A stretch of DNA of 64,000 nt from Pseudobdellovibrionaceae bacterium (GTDB lineage: Bacteria; Bdellovibrionota; FAC87; UBA2466; JACKAF01). The notes under the pieces were generated by a model. It saw only the letters and a list, made by a program, of their open reading frames with translations. It was not told the origin of the DNA and did not search any database. Position numbers and translations under genes: made by a program. This document shows, in pieces, positions 27,074 to 36,023 of this stretch (position 1 is its first letter; each line of letters opens with the position of its first letter). Where the stretch lies: assembly GCA_020635235.1 (NCBI GenBank), contig JACKAF010000005.1, forward strand, positions 1 to 64,000, read 5' to 3'.

Positions 27074-28363
27074 ATGCGCATACTGATCTTTGTACTCTTT
27101 ACTTTGGCCCAGTATTCGGCAATCGCTCAAAACCATATAGTTCTATTTGCTGAACAAGAACTCAGCATCTCCTCACTGGGACATTCGGGCCTGCAGAACC
27201 TCCTGCAGAGTACGAATGACAAAAGTGTGAAGCAGCTCAAGGAATGGATGGGAGCGCGGAAACTCAGATCAACGGTCGGGGATCTCTGGTTGGTCCGAGG
27301 TGCCCGAGTGGATCTTACTCCCGAAACGGCTACCGCGCTTGCCAAGGAACCGTGGGTGAGTGGCGTCGTCGTGGATCAGCAGCGTCAGTTTGTGGAGCCT
27401 CCCAGCTCGGTCGGCGCCCGCACAGCCGAAGTGCCCGAAACCCCTTGGGGGCTGAAGGCGATTGGGCTCGATAAGATTCGTGAACACTACCCGCAATTGG
27501 ATGGAAGCGGTGTTCGTGTCGGTATTTTGGATACAGGGATCCAGAGCCGGCACCCTGAGTTCTTGCGTGGCAAGCGCCATGTGCCGGTCGTCTTTAAAGA
27601 CTTTCTAAACCCGCTGATTTTCCCGTATGACGATCACGGCCACGGAACGCACGTGGCAGGCACCATTGCAGGCGTCAATGTGGGTATCGCGCCCGCGGCC
27701 TCTTTGGTAGTTGGGAAAGTTTTTACCGCAGGGGGATCGGGTTTTGACTCCGCCATTCTGGAAGCGATGCAATGGGCCTATGACCCCGATGGCGATCCTG
27801 AAACAGATGATTTTCCGCAGCTCATCAGTAACTCCTGGGGAGCCGGGATCAGCAGTCCCGGGCCTGTAGCGATCGAACAATTTGCGGCCTATCGACGAGC
27901 CGTGCTGGCATGGATCCAGGGAGGAATTTTCCCGGTTTTCGCTGCTGGTAATTCAGGCGGCGTACCCAACGGTATCCCCGGCGGCCTTCCGGAGTCCCTC
28001 GCGGTTGGCGCTATACAGAGCGACGGATCTCTTGCGGATTTTTCTAGCCGTGGTCCCAATCTTTGGAACATGGGTACTTGGGTTCTCAGTCTCCTGAAGC
28101 CGGACATCTCCGCACCCGGTGTGGAAGTGACTTCCGCCTTTCCCGGAAACGAGTACGCCACATGGTCCGGAACGTCCATGGCCACGCCCCACGTGAGTGG
28201 TTTGCTTACGCTCATGCTCCAGGCAAACCCGCGACTGACTTTTGCGAAAGCGAAAGCCATTTTGCTCGCGAGCAGTCAGAAGAAGCTCGATCTGGGTTTC
28301 GGTTACGGAATTGTCGACGGCTACGAAGCTGTTCGCCAGGTGTTGGGAGACCGGAGGCTCTAG
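27074..28363 (+). CDS. Secreted subtilisin-like serine protease (S8)
   Basis: 429 residues. Signal peptide (IFVLFTLAQYSAIAQ), then an N-terminal segment of about 85 residues resembling an I9-type propeptide, then the catalytic domain: Asp153 in VGILDTG, His190 in DDHGHGTHVAGT, and Ser in SGTSMATPHVSG near residue 360. SNSWGAG and AAGNSGG supply the substrate-binding and oxyanion regions. All three catalytic residues are present. It should be secreted and self-processed. Confidence 0.93.
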   Translation: MRILIFVLFTLAQYSAIAQNHIVLFAEQELSISSLGHSGLQNLLQSTNDKSVKQLKEWMGARKLRSTVGDLWLVRGARVDLTPETATALAKEPWVSGVVVDQQRQFVEPPSSVGARTAEVPETPWGLKAIGLDKIREHYPQLDGSGVRVGILDTGIQSRHPEFLRGKRHVPVVFKDFLNPLIFPYDDHGHGTHVAGTIAGVNVGIAPAASLVVGKVFTAGGSGFDSAILEAMQWAYDPDGDPETDDFPQLISNSWGAGISSPGPVAIEQFAAYRRAVLAWIQGGIFPVFAAGNSGGVPNGIPGGLPESLAVGAIQSDGSLADFSSRGPNLWNMGTWVLSLLKPDISAPGVEVTSAFPGNEYATWSGTSMATPHVSGLLTLMLQANPRLTFAKAKAILLASSQKKLDLGFGYGIVDGYEAVRQVLGDRRL

Positions 28364-28382
28364 GCCGATCGGATGTTAAGCG

Positions 28383-29489
28383 GTGGTTTCACTCCTAAAA
28401 GCGAATCAAATTCGATGGCTGCCCTCCGCGGCCGTACTCCCGGCTTCGCACCGCGAACGTCCCGCGACAGCGGTGACGCTGGCGATTCTGGGTTTTGCGT
28501 GCTGCGTGCTCGCCGTTTTTGTGGCGGGTGCGCTCGGCGCCTACCTAACCCGCGGCTTTAGGCTAGGGCCTTTTCTCGCGATGTTTCCCGTCATATTGGC
28601 CTCGCTCGGTCTGTGCGTCTATGGAATTGGACGCTTCTTCCACACCAAGACGGTAACGTTGAAATACAACATGGTGGAGTACACCGAAGTCTATTTTTTC
28701 AGAAAAAATTACTGGAGAGAACCTATCTTTCACTACGCCGGGATTGAAAAACGTTCCCGCCACCTTACACAGGGAGATACCGTTTCTGGAAAGACCGAGT
28801 ACGAGCTCGTGCTCAAACACAGCAATCCCGCCCGCGAGATTTCCCTTTTTTACTCTTACCAGAAAGACGCCTGGGAGGCCGATGCGGAGCAGTTTGGGCG
28901 GCTCTTGAACCTGAAGGTTTTCGAGCCCGAAGTACCGACGCTTCAGTCCTTACCGCTGCATACCCGTGAGACTGACTTACAGGAATTCGGTAATCGTATT
29001 TGGATTGAGACGTCTCCGGATTCTCACCGCGTGTGTCACAAACGCGTTTGGAGCAGCTGGCCCAGTTCCCTCGGAATTATTTTTACCGGGTTTTTGTATC
29101 TTTCTAGTTCCGCCCATTTTGCGGATGGCTCCGGAGAAGTCCCGCTTTCCATCTTGCTCGCATTCTTCAGCCTTTTCTTTCTTGTCTTCCTGCTGCAGGT
29201 CTTTTCTGTCGAGGAGCTCCTCGTGACACCCGAAAAGCTCGCTTACCGGGTGCGCTACCCTTGGGGAACTCAGACACGCAAGACTTTGAGCCGCAATGGG
29301 ATAGCGGGGATCCATATCAACACGGATAGCCAGCGCCTGCATTTGCCAACTTCGGTGCGCATTGAAGGGCGTGAAGGTATCATTCACTTCGGCCGGTACA
29401 CGACAGAGTCCGACAAAATAAAATTACGTGATTTTCTTCTTCAGAACGCCGTGGGCGTAGCCGAATCGTCCCGGCTCAAAGAGGCGTAG
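28383..29489 (+). CDS. Membrane protein of unknown function (about four transmembrane helices)
   Basis: 368 residues from GTG at 28383; no ATG fits better. Hydrophobic segments lie at about residues 25-55, 60-85, 225-245 and 258-280, with a soluble, strand-rich portion between pairs (YNMVEYTEVYFF, KTEYELVLKHSN) and another after the last (VTPEKLAYRVRYPWG). It could be a PH-like sandwich embedded between helices. No named family recognised. It follows the subtilase by about 20 bp and its end overlaps convergent dcd by 14 bp. Confidence 0.6.
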   Translation: MVSLLKANQIRWLPSAAVLPASHRERPATAVTLAILGFACCVLAVFVAGALGAYLTRGFRLGPFLAMFPVILASLGLCVYGIGRFFHTKTVTLKYNMVEYTEVYFFRKNYWREPIFHYAGIEKRSRHLTQGDTVSGKTEYELVLKHSNPAREISLFYSYQKDAWEADAEQFGRLLNLKVFEPEVPTLQSLPLHTRETDLQEFGNRIWIETSPDSHRVCHKRVWSSWPSSLGIIFTGFLYLSSSAHFADGSGEVPLSILLAFFSLFFLVFLLQVFSVEELLVTPEKLAYRVRYPWGTQTRKTLSRNGIAGIHINTDSQRLHLPTSVRIEGREGIIHFGRYTTESDKIKLRDFLLQNAVGVAESSRLKEA

Positions 29490-30018
29490 GCGCCGGTTTC
29501 AAAAAGTCCTGGTGGATCAGGCTCGGCTGCAAATCCTTATTGTCTTGGTATTTCTTGCTGTTGTATTCCGTGTAGTCGCCTGCGATTTCATGGTAAAAGA
29601 CCTGGCAGATTTCTACGCCCGCGTACACGCGAATAGGTTGCAGTGCGAAGATTTCTAAGGTCCAATAGCCGCGAAAGCCCACGTCGCCAAAGCCCGCCGT
29701 GATATGAACGCTCAGGCCCAAGCGGCCAATTGAGGATCGGCCCTCAAGCATCGGGACGTAACCGCGGGTTTCTGTGTACTCTGAAGTTCTTCCCAAATAG
29801 AGTTTGTTGGGTTCGAGAACAAGACCTTCCTCTGGAATTCGAAAGCGTTTTAACGTGAGTGGCTCTTTCATATCGAGCGTCTCTTGCTCGTAAACCGCCA
29901 GCTCATCGTGCAAACTCAGGTTGTAGCTGTTCGGCCCCAAGCGATCGGGGTAGAACGGATCTATTACGATTTTTTTACTTTTTACACCTTCAAGTATGGC
30001 TTTGCCCGAAAGAATCAT
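29476..30018 (-). CDS. dcd: dCTP deaminase
   Basis: 180 residues. MILSGKAI at the start, PNSYNLSLHDEL, MLEGRSSIGRLGLSVHITAGFGDVGFRG and the C-terminal QDNKDLQPSLI are characteristic of Dcd (trimeric dUTPase-like fold). It converts dCTP to dUTP for dTMP synthesis in the cytoplasm. Upstream of it lies the terminator of the neighbouring leftward gene. Confidence 0.93.
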   Translation of the reverse strand: MILSGKAILEGVKSKKIVIDPFYPDRLGPNSYNLSLHDELAVYEQETLDMKEPLTLKRFRIPEEGLVLEPNKLYLGRTSEYTETRGYVPMLEGRSSIGRLGLSVHITAGFGDVGFRGYWTLEIFALQPIRVYAGVEICQVFYHEIAGDYTEYNSKKYQDNKDLQPSLIHQDFLKPAPTPL

Positions 30019-30065
30019 GTGAACTAGCTACCATAGGGCAGGCAGGCGGTAAAGCGGCTGGAAAA

Positions 30066-30094
30066 AAAGAGGGGCCCCGTCGGGACCCCTCTTT
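30066..30094 (-). terminator. Rho-independent terminator of the thioredoxin-like gene
   Basis: Near-perfect stem (AAAGAGGGGCCC paired with GGGACCCCTCTTT, one bulged base, 4-base loop) followed, on the minus strand, by a run of T. It lies 12 bp past the stop of the thioredoxin-like gene and separates it from dcd. Confidence 0.85.
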
Positions 30095-30105
30095 GGCGTG
30101 GAATC

Positions 30106-30609
30106 TTAGCGTGTCGCCAGTAGGCGTCGAACTTCCGCAAAGACGGTATTGATAGAAGCGCCGACCTCTCTATAGCTCATGACGTTATTCTGATCGATTA
30201 CGGCAAGCGCAGGGATATAGCCTTCTGGCGAGAACTCGTAGAGCTGCTGAATCGGGGCGGCTACGACTGCCATCGAAGCGGGAATCTTGTGCCGGTTACG
30301 CCATTCGTTGAGGAATTGCGCTGACGGACTGGACGGGTTTTGCCAGCCGTGGATGGAATTGCTGAAAAACTTAACCCGCATTCCGTCGAATTCTGAAACT
30401 CGGCGGGCCAGCTCAGACATTTTGGAATTGCAGGGACCACACCAGCCCGCACCGAAGTCGACCACTTTCACGGTGTCCGGATAATGATCTAAACAGACAC
30501 TCACTCCCGTCGCGTCGGTCCAGCACAGATTGGGTACGGTATCTCCCACTTCGTATGCAAATGCGTTTGAAAACAGAACTACACCCAGGATGATGATTAC
30601 CTTCTTCAT
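30106..30609 (-). CDS. TlpA-like periplasmic thioredoxin-fold protein
   Basis: 167 residues from ATG at 30609; the frame is open 29 codons further but the signal peptide (KKVIIILGVVLFSNAFA) and a GGAGC ribosome-binding site define this start. Redox motif WCGPC (Cys57, Cys60) lies in the usual position after VKVVDFGAG. Two further cysteines (Cys29, Cys39) are present. Expected to act in periplasmic disulfide or cytochrome-maturation chemistry; substrate unknown. Single-gene unit with its own terminator. Confidence 0.85.
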   Translation of the reverse strand: MKKVIIILGVVLFSNAFAYEVGDTVPNLCWTDATGVSVCLDHYPDTVKVVDFGAGWCGPCNSKMSELARRVSEFDGMRVKFFSNSIHGWQNPSSPSAQFLNEWRNRHKIPASMAVVAAPIQQLYEFSPEGYIPALAVIDQNNVMSYREVGASINTVFAEVRRLLATR

Positions 30610-30762
30610 GTTCTTGCTCCTTGTTTGGGATAGACGGCACGCCGTCGTGTAGATGAAAACTGCCTCTATGACTATTATGCCCCGTATAGAAAACACTGCC
30701 GGTACAAAGCGAAACTTTTCGTAACGGATGTTAAGCGCGGATTTGTTGATGGCACACGGAGT

Positions 30763-31779
30763 CTAAACGTTGCGCAGAAGTGTTTGGTAGGTTGTTTGTG
30801 CTACCGTGTCCCATGAAAAACGTGCGGCGTGCTGCAGTCCCTTTTCTTGGAGTTCACGGCGCAAGGCGGAACTTTCTAGTATTCGCGCGAGCGTCTCATT
30901 CAACTTTTCAGACGAGAGTGGGGGGATCCACAGTGCGGCCTGTCCGCCCACTTCGGGAAGAGAACTGCTGTTGGAGGCCACTACGGGCGTACCGCAGGCC
31001 ATGGCCTCCAGGATGGGCAGTCCAAAGCCTTCGTAAAGAGAAGGGTAAACAAAACAGCGGGCCCCTTGGTAGAGCGCCGGAAGATCGCCTTCCTCCACAT
31101 GCGGGAGGACTTTTAAGCGGGGAAGTTTTGGGAGTCGGTTTTTGCGGTAGACGCCTTCAGGACTTCCCACCACTACCAAATCAACGTCCTTAAACCTATT
31201 CGAAAGAACTGGCCACACTTTAGCAACGGAAATGAAATTCTTCCGCCGACTGTCCCCGCCGATACAAAGGAGGTAAGGGTGGCTGAGTTTGAGCTTGGCA
31301 AGTGTCGCTTGTACCACGCTATCAGCTTGGGGTTTAAAATGAGGCCCTGCGGCCTCCGGAATCACCGAGATTTTGTTCGCCGGAATACTGAACACGCTTT
31401 CAATCCGCTGCTTCGAAAACTCTGAAACCGTAATCAGGTGTCGCACGCGCTTTACAAGACGCGGGATGAGCCAGCGGTACCAAGACAAAAACGCTTTGGA
31501 ATACCCTTTGGGAAAATCGATAAAACTGAGATCGTGCAGCGTTAGGACCTGCGAAGGTACGCTGAGCGGACCTGTATTGCCGGGAGACCATAGGAGTTCC
31601 CCGGTCACTTTTTGGGGCAGGACAAATTGTTCCCAGGCGTGTCCGGCGATGCGGCCTTTCGGTTTGTCCGGCTCAAGAATTCGCACTTTGTCGCCAAGTC
31701 GACTGGTGATTTCGGTGGCATAACGCTGAACCCCAGTCACGTTCTGGGAGCGGAATCGGCCGTTGACCGCAATTCCCAT
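30763..31779 (-). CDS. Glycosyltransferase family 4 protein
   Basis: 338 residues with a two-Rossmann GT-B layout. N-terminal NGRFRSQNVTGVQRYATEI is the acceptor-side glycine loop; the C-terminal half contains YEGFGLPILEAMACGTPVVAS, the E-x7-E nucleotide-sugar motif of GT4. Last gene of a leftward operon (phosphotransferase, GT, GT) with 1-4 bp overlaps. It probably adds a sugar to a lipid-linked surface polysaccharide at the inner face of the inner membrane. Donor and acceptor unknown. Confidence 0.88.
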   Translation of the reverse strand: MGIAVNGRFRSQNVTGVQRYATEITSRLGDKVRILEPDKPKGRIAGHAWEQFVLPQKVTGELLWSPGNTGPLSVPSQVLTLHDLSFIDFPKGYSKAFLSWYRWLIPRLVKRVRHLITVSEFSKQRIESVFSIPANKISVIPEAAGPHFKPQADSVVQATLAKLKLSHPYLLCIGGDSRRKNFISVAKVWPVLSNRFKDVDLVVVGSPEGVYRKNRLPKLPRLKVLPHVEEGDLPALYQGARCFVYPSLYEGFGLPILEAMACGTPVVASNSSSLPEVGGQAALWIPPLSSEKLNETLARILESSALRRELQEKGLQHAARFSWDTVAQTTYQTLLRNV

Positions 31780-32930
31780 TAACGGAGCTCCAAAGAGGGT
31801 TCTTCTCTGAGCGGTTGGCGAGTCTTTTGTTTAGGTTTTCCCGACATCGGGGTATCAAAAAAAGCTCGCAGTTCTTTTTGAAAGCGAAGCTTGGAAAATC
31901 GCTCTGCCTGTTGGCGGCAGGCGATCGATTCAATCTCTAATTTCTCAAATCGCTTAATGGCTTCGGTTAGTGCGGCCGGAGTTTGTTCGCTGAATAACAC
32001 ACCCGTTTTGCCGTCCAATACGGTCTCGCTCGCTCCCCCGACACCGTATGCCACGACGGGTGTTCCACAAGCGAGCGCCTCTACGGGTACAATCCCAAAG
32101 TCTTCCTTACCGGGGAAAAGCAATGCACGAGCCGTTCGGTAAAGACCTCGCAAGCGGGAAAGACTAATGCGTCCTGTAAACTCGAGTTGGGGGTTGTTGT
32201 GTCGGAGCAACGTACTTGCGTCTTGGCCGTCGCCGACGACTACGACCCGTCTTTCCAAGCGCCGGCATGCCTCGATCGCGATATCAATGCGCTTGTAGGG
32301 AGCAAACGCCGAAACGACCAAATAGAAATCCTCGCGAGTATCTGTGCCGGGATGGAAAAACTCCGTGTCTACCGGAGGGTAAATTACGGACGCCTCACGC
32401 CGGTAGTACCTTCCAATCCGCTGGCGCACAAATTGTGAATTGGCGATGAACTCGTCTACGCGTCCAGCACTCGCTGCATCCCAGGTCCTCAGGTAGTGGA
32501 GAAACGGTGCCATGAGATTTTCTTTGAAACCTGGCGGAAAGTAGTCGTGGTAGCAATCCCAAACGTAGCGCATCGGCGTGTGACAGTAGCTGATATGGGT
32601 CGATTCGGGATCGGTGATGACTCCCTTAGCGACGCAGTGGCTACTGGAAATTACAAGATCGTAACCGCGTAGATCCAAACGCTCGATAGCCATCGGGAAG
32701 AGTGGCAAGAGGTAGCGGTAGTATTTGCCGATTCCCGGAAAGAGCTGGAGAAAAGAAGTGTGTACGGGATGGCCCAGGTAAGTTTGCGTAAATTTTTGTG
32801 AGTCATAAAACAGCGTAAAGATCTCTGCCTGCGGGAAAAGCGCCAGCAGTTCGCGCAGTACTTTTTCGCCCCCACGCTCGCCAGTGAGCCAATCGTGGAC
32901 TATCGCTACTCTTTTAGGTGACGAAATCAA
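31779..32930 (-). CDS. Glycosyltransferase family 4 protein (WbaZ/mannosyl-type)
   Basis: 383 residues. VAIVHDWLTGERGGEKVLREL at the start and SYCHTPMRYVWDCYHDYF in the N-terminal half are typical of GT4 enzymes related to mannosyltransferases such as WbaZ. The donor motif EDFGIVPVEALACGTPVVAY is present. A basic, Lys/Gln-rich tail follows. Overlaps its neighbours by 1 bp and 4 bp. Likely second glycosyl transfer step in the polysaccharide operon; sugar specificity is not determinable here. Confidence 0.87.
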   Translation of the reverse strand: MISSPKRVAIVHDWLTGERGGEKVLRELLALFPQAEIFTLFYDSQKFTQTYLGHPVHTSFLQLFPGIGKYYRYLLPLFPMAIERLDLRGYDLVISSSHCVAKGVITDPESTHISYCHTPMRYVWDCYHDYFPPGFKENLMAPFLHYLRTWDAASAGRVDEFIANSQFVRQRIGRYYRREASVIYPPVDTEFFHPGTDTREDFYLVVSAFAPYKRIDIAIEACRRLERRVVVVGDGQDASTLLRHNNPQLEFTGRISLSRLRGLYRTARALLFPGKEDFGIVPVEALACGTPVVAYGVGGASETVLDGKTGVLFSEQTPAALTEAIKRFEKLEIESIACRQQAERFSKLRFQKELRAFFDTPMSGKPKQKTRQPLREEPSLELR

Positions 32931-34336
32931 TAGGCGTTCTTTCTAAAATAATCCCGAACCAGGATCCACGGGGTAAGGAGAATGATCTTCAAATCGAAAT
33001 AATGCGACCAATGGCCTATGTAATAGAGGTCGAACTTGATGCGCTTTCTCAGTGAGGTGTTGGCGCGCAGCCCGTTAATCTGCGCCCATCCCGTGATGCC
33101 AGACTTCATCCGGTGACGGAGCATATATTTGGGGATTTCTCCCTTGAACTGGGCAACGAAATTCGGACGTTCTGGTCTAGGTCCGACTAAGCTCATGTCC
33201 CCACGCAAGATATTCCAGAACTGAGGGAGTTCGTCCAGACTGGTTCGGCGCAACCATTTGCCAAAGGCCGTCGTGCGTTGATCATCTTTGGCTGCCCAAA
33301 CTGGCCCCGTCTGGGCCTCTGCATTCACGTGCATTGTCCGGAATTTGATGCAGTCGAATTCTTTACCGTCCGCCCCCACTCGTTTCTGCGTGTAAAAAAC
33401 CGGCCCTCGGGAAGTTAACTTCACAACTAGCGAAATAAAGGCAAATAGCGGGGAGAAAAGGATCAAAAAGAAAGAGGCGCCGACAATGTCGAGCATGCGT
33501 TTGAGGAAACGATCGCTAAGGCCTGCGGGTTCACGGTTAAAATGCAGGAGCGGTATACCCACTTCGTGATCGGCACAATAGGTGAAGGTGCTTTGTTTGC
33601 CGAAATCTGGGATCACCTTTACCGCGACGAGTTCGTTGGAGAGCAGTTCCAGCACGCTCTGGTATTGGTGGTGCGAGTGTTCGGGGTAGGCAAGGATAAC
33701 CTGATCCGGCCGATAGTTTTCGAGCGTCTGTGCCAGGCGGGATTCTTCGCCGAGGTACGGGATTTCCCCTACCCGTCCAACGAGCTGTTTTGGCCCCAAG
33801 CGCCCGAACCACTCTATTGGATACGGCCGGCGTCTTTCGAGGTTGATAAGGTAGGTTTCGAGGAGTTCTCCGTTGCCTACAATCAGCGTTTTTGTTGGGC
33901 GAGTGCGTTGTTTCACCTGGCGCCAGAGCAAATGCAATACGAAGCGACCGAGGAAGAGGTTGAAGGTGACAAGCACCGCAAAAATAATGAGGTAGACACG
34001 GGAAAAAAGAATCGCGCCCTGAAAATAGACTGTCGAAACAAAAACCAAAGAACTGACCATGGAGGCCTGAAAGGTCTTGCGCAAGCTTCTGAAGCCGAAT
34101 TCCAAGCGGTCCGATCGGTACGCGCCAACAATATGGAAGGTGGCAGTGAAAACTAATGCGAGGGGCAAGGCCGCATTGGAATAGAGGTCAAAACTGGGGA
34201 TCTCTTCGTGGTAAAGCGGTGCGAGTTTCAGATCGAAGCGGAGCAGCCAGCACAGAAACCAGGTAGCCACCACGATCAGTGCGTCCGATACCTTGATAGC
34301 GGCGCCATAAAGAAAATATGCTTGCTTGTTATCCAC
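32927..34336 (-). CDS. Polyprenyl glycosylphosphotransferase (initiating sugar transferase)
   Basis: 469 residues. Four to five N-terminal transmembrane helices (about 10-150), a CoA-binding-like Rossmann segment (KTLIVGNGELLETYL), then one more helix (about 280-305) and the catalytic bacterial sugar-transferase domain: KRVGADGKEFDCIKFRTM, RRTSLDELPQFWNILRGDMS and VGPRPERP. This is the WcaJ/WbaP layout, which loads the first sugar phosphate on undecaprenyl phosphate. First gene of the operon; divergent from the IHF-like gene. Confidence 0.92.
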   Translation of the reverse strand: MDNKQAYFLYGAAIKVSDALIVVATWFLCWLLRFDLKLAPLYHEEIPSFDLYSNAALPLALVFTATFHIVGAYRSDRLEFGFRSLRKTFQASMVSSLVFVSTVYFQGAILFSRVYLIIFAVLVTFNLFLGRFVLHLLWRQVKQRTRPTKTLIVGNGELLETYLINLERRRPYPIEWFGRLGPKQLVGRVGEIPYLGEESRLAQTLENYRPDQVILAYPEHSHHQYQSVLELLSNELVAVKVIPDFGKQSTFTYCADHEVGIPLLHFNREPAGLSDRFLKRMLDIVGASFFLILFSPLFAFISLVVKLTSRGPVFYTQKRVGADGKEFDCIKFRTMHVNAEAQTGPVWAAKDDQRTTAFGKWLRRTSLDELPQFWNILRGDMSLVGPRPERPNFVAQFKGEIPKYMLRHRMKSGITGWAQINGLRANTSLRKRIKFDLYYIGHWSHYFDLKIILLTPWILVRDYFRKNAY

Positions 34337-34509
34337 GCGAACGGAAATCCAAACTCTAATCGTCTGATAAATTACAGCCTCATAGGCACAAGTACAACCA
34401 CCGTCACGCGCAAACGAGCCGGTGACCCAGCGCGCAATCCGCCCGGGACGCGGAATTCCCGGCTTTCTCGCTAACTTTTTGGTATTGCATGCTTTTTTTG
34501 CCTTTTTGC

Positions 34510-34538
34510 TTGGATCGTGTTTAGAAAAAATCTATAAT
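34510..34538 (+). promoter_or_regulatory. Sigma-70-type promoter of the IHF-like gene
   Basis: TTGGAT (34510-34515) and a perfect TATAAT (34533-34538) with 17-bp spacing. Predicted start near 34545, which coincides with the first base of the inverted repeat that follows. Confidence 0.7.
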
Positions 34539-34543
34539 AATAA

Positions 34544-34572
34544 GGTACTTACCCGACCGGTTTGTAAGTACC
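34544..34572 (+). promoter_or_regulatory. 9-bp inverted repeat at the predicted transcript start
   Basis: GGTACTTAC and GTAAGTACC are perfect arms around an 11-base spacer (34553-34563). It begins at the predicted start site of the IHF-like gene, so it may be an operator covering +1 or a 5'-terminal mRNA hairpin. Confidence 0.45.
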
Positions 34573-34613
34573 ATTGCCGAACGGGAAGCTGTCTAGCGAC
34601 ATTAGGAGGCAAC

Positions 34614-34895
34614 GTGACGAAGTCTGAACTCATCGAAGTGATCGCCCGAAAGGCGAACCTGACGAAGAAAAAAGCCGAAGAGCTGGTTAATACCGTGTTC
34701 GATGCCTTTTTTCTGGCGATGGTCCGCGGCGATCGAATTGAGATCCGTGGTTTTGGCAGCTGGTTTGTGAAGCACTATAAGAGCTATGTCGGACGCAATC
34801 CGAAAACGGGAGCCGATGTATTTGTTCCCGAAAAGAAGCTTCCATTCTTCAAAGTCGGAAAAGAGCTGAAGAAGCGTATCGACAGCACGACCTAA
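34614..34895 (+). CDS. HU/IHF-family DNA-binding protein (IHF-beta-like)
   Basis: 93 residues from GTG at 34614, preceded by AGGAGG. KSELIEVIARKANLTKKKAEELVNTV and IEIRGFGSW, then YVGRNPKTGADVFVPEKKLPFFKVGKELKKRI, fit the IHF/HU fold; the RGFGSF-like motif and VPEKK arm are closer to IHF than to the HU at 19307. IHF bends DNA at sigma-54 promoters, which is relevant because IHF-like boxes precede three such promoters 1-6 kb downstream. Confidence 0.9.
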   Translation: MTKSELIEVIARKANLTKKKAEELVNTVFDAFFLAMVRGDRIEIRGFGSWFVKHYKSYVGRNPKTGADVFVPEKKLPFFKVGKELKKRIDSTT

Positions 34896-34922
34896 GCCAC
34901 CGGCCTTCGACCTCACCGCTCG

Positions 34923-34950
34923 GGCAAGGCCTGGGGCCAGTGGCCTTGCC
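34923..34950. terminator. Stem-loop between convergent genes
   Basis: Perfect 9-bp stem GGCAAGGCC/GGCCTTGCC with 10-base loop between the IHF-like gene and the convergent membrane-protein gene. There is no T-run, so it is a weaker terminator candidate. Confidence 0.45.
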
Positions 34951-34955
34951 GAATC

Positions 34956-35567
34956 TTAGAACGTTTGGCCTACCTTTGGGGCCAACGAATATAGGAACTT
35001 GATCATCCCGAATCCAACCGCCAGTACGATCACAAGCATTGTAAAGCTCATCGTCCCGTAATGGGTGGGCGCGATCATCGCAAATAGCATCGGTGCAGAA
35101 AGGTACGTGTTCATTTTGGACGCTGCTGTCGCACGTTTTGCGAGGGCCGCTGCTTCCGGGTGAGGTTGCCCTGCTTTCAGACCGCCAAGAATTTTTTTCT
35201 GCGCAGGCCAAATGATGAACCACACGTTGAACCACATGGTGCTTCCGAGAAGCGCTCCGAACAGAATCCACATGGCGCGATCACTCATGCCACCCTCTGC
35301 GCGCGTCCAAAGCTCACCGACGGTATATTTGTAGAGAAGTAGGGTAAGTCCCATCAAGAACGTAAACATGGCGCCCCAGCGAAACCAAAAAAGCGCACGT
35401 CCGAGAAGTGCCGGATTGATTTTCGATTTGAGTTCCCCGTCTAGAGACGCCTGAAAGGGTGGGTTCACGAAGTTGAAAAAATACAACAAGCCGATCCACG
35501 TGATTCCCGCCAAAATATGCAACCAACGCAGAAAGTAATTTAGATTTGTGTAAACATCATCGAGCAT
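34956..35567 (-). CDS. PuuD-like multi-pass membrane protein
   Basis: 203 residues from ATG at 35567, preceded by AAGGGGACA; the longer frame (35645) is unlikely. About five hydrophobic segments, with LRWLHILAGITWIGLLYFFN near the start and MWFNVWFIIWPAQKKIL in the middle. This resembles the membrane domain of the urate hydroxylase PuuD family, where conserved His residues bind heme. The C-terminal cytochrome c domain of full-length PuuD is absent. Role unknown; urate oxidation is not implied by the membrane part alone. Confidence 0.7.
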   Translation of the reverse strand: MLDDVYTNLNYFLRWLHILAGITWIGLLYFFNFVNPPFQASLDGELKSKINPALLGRALFWFRWGAMFTFLMGLTLLLYKYTVGELWTRAEGGMSDRAMWILFGALLGSTMWFNVWFIIWPAQKKILGGLKAGQPHPEAAALAKRATAASKMNTYLSAPMLFAMIAPTHYGTMSFTMLVIVLAVGFGMIKFLYSLAPKVGQTF

Positions 35568-35911
35568 TTGCTGTCCCCTTTTTCTAAGAAATATCGAAAT
35601 TCTAAAATCGTTGAAAACTATGCCCGGCGGGGAAGACGGGGTCAAGCTTTGAAATGATTCAGGAATTTCACTTTCCCGCTACTGTAGAAAGGCGTGACGG
35701 TACGAAGTCAGCGAAGACTAATTGAATACATGGAGTGTTGCCAGCTTAGGGCCACACGCCGCGAATACACGTGGAGAATTGCACGGTGTAAAGAGCTCGC
35801 TCGGGAAAACGCTGCGATTATCCCAATTTAATCGTTACCGGTGAGAGGGCATTAAAACTTCGGCAGCTGCCTAAGATCCAGTCAGACGAACCTATCGGTA
35901 TTGTTCTATAA

Positions 35912-35924
35912 TTTCAATAACTTA
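35912..35924 (+). promoter_or_regulatory. IHF-like binding site 1
   Basis: TTTCAATAACTTA differs at one position from the IHF consensus WATCAANNNNTTR. It lies 22 bp upstream of the -24 element, and the same element recurs at the same distance before two more sigma-54 promoters. Confidence 0.55.
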
Positions 35925-35946
35925 TTCCGTTGTCAGCGGGCGTTTT

Positions 35947-35964
35947 TTGGCAAGCTCTATGCAA
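35947..35964 (+). promoter_or_regulatory. Sigma-54 (-24/-12) promoter 1
   Basis: TTGGCAAGCTCTATGCAA: GG and GC dinucleotides are exactly 12 bp apart, as RpoN requires. Predicted start near 35974, about 50 bp before the ATG at 36024. Activation would need an enhancer-binding protein, not encoded in the window. Confidence 0.8.
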
Positions 35965-36023
35965 CTATAGAAGATAGGGGAGGGTTCTGACGGAATTAAA
36001 TTCCTGTGGGACCCAGTGAATGA

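Larger units (their letters stand above)
35568..36023. other. 456-bp intergenic region with sigma-54 control elements
   Basis: No convincing gene. It holds the divergent promoter of the PuuD-like gene, a short palindrome GGCAGCTGCC (35862-35871), an IHF-like box and a sigma-54 promoter for the first large secreted protein gene. Confidence 0.5.

Noticed and set aside
33542..34156. 204-codon plus-strand frame
   Set aside because: Antisense to the polyprenyl glycosylphosphotransferase gene, which has full family motifs.
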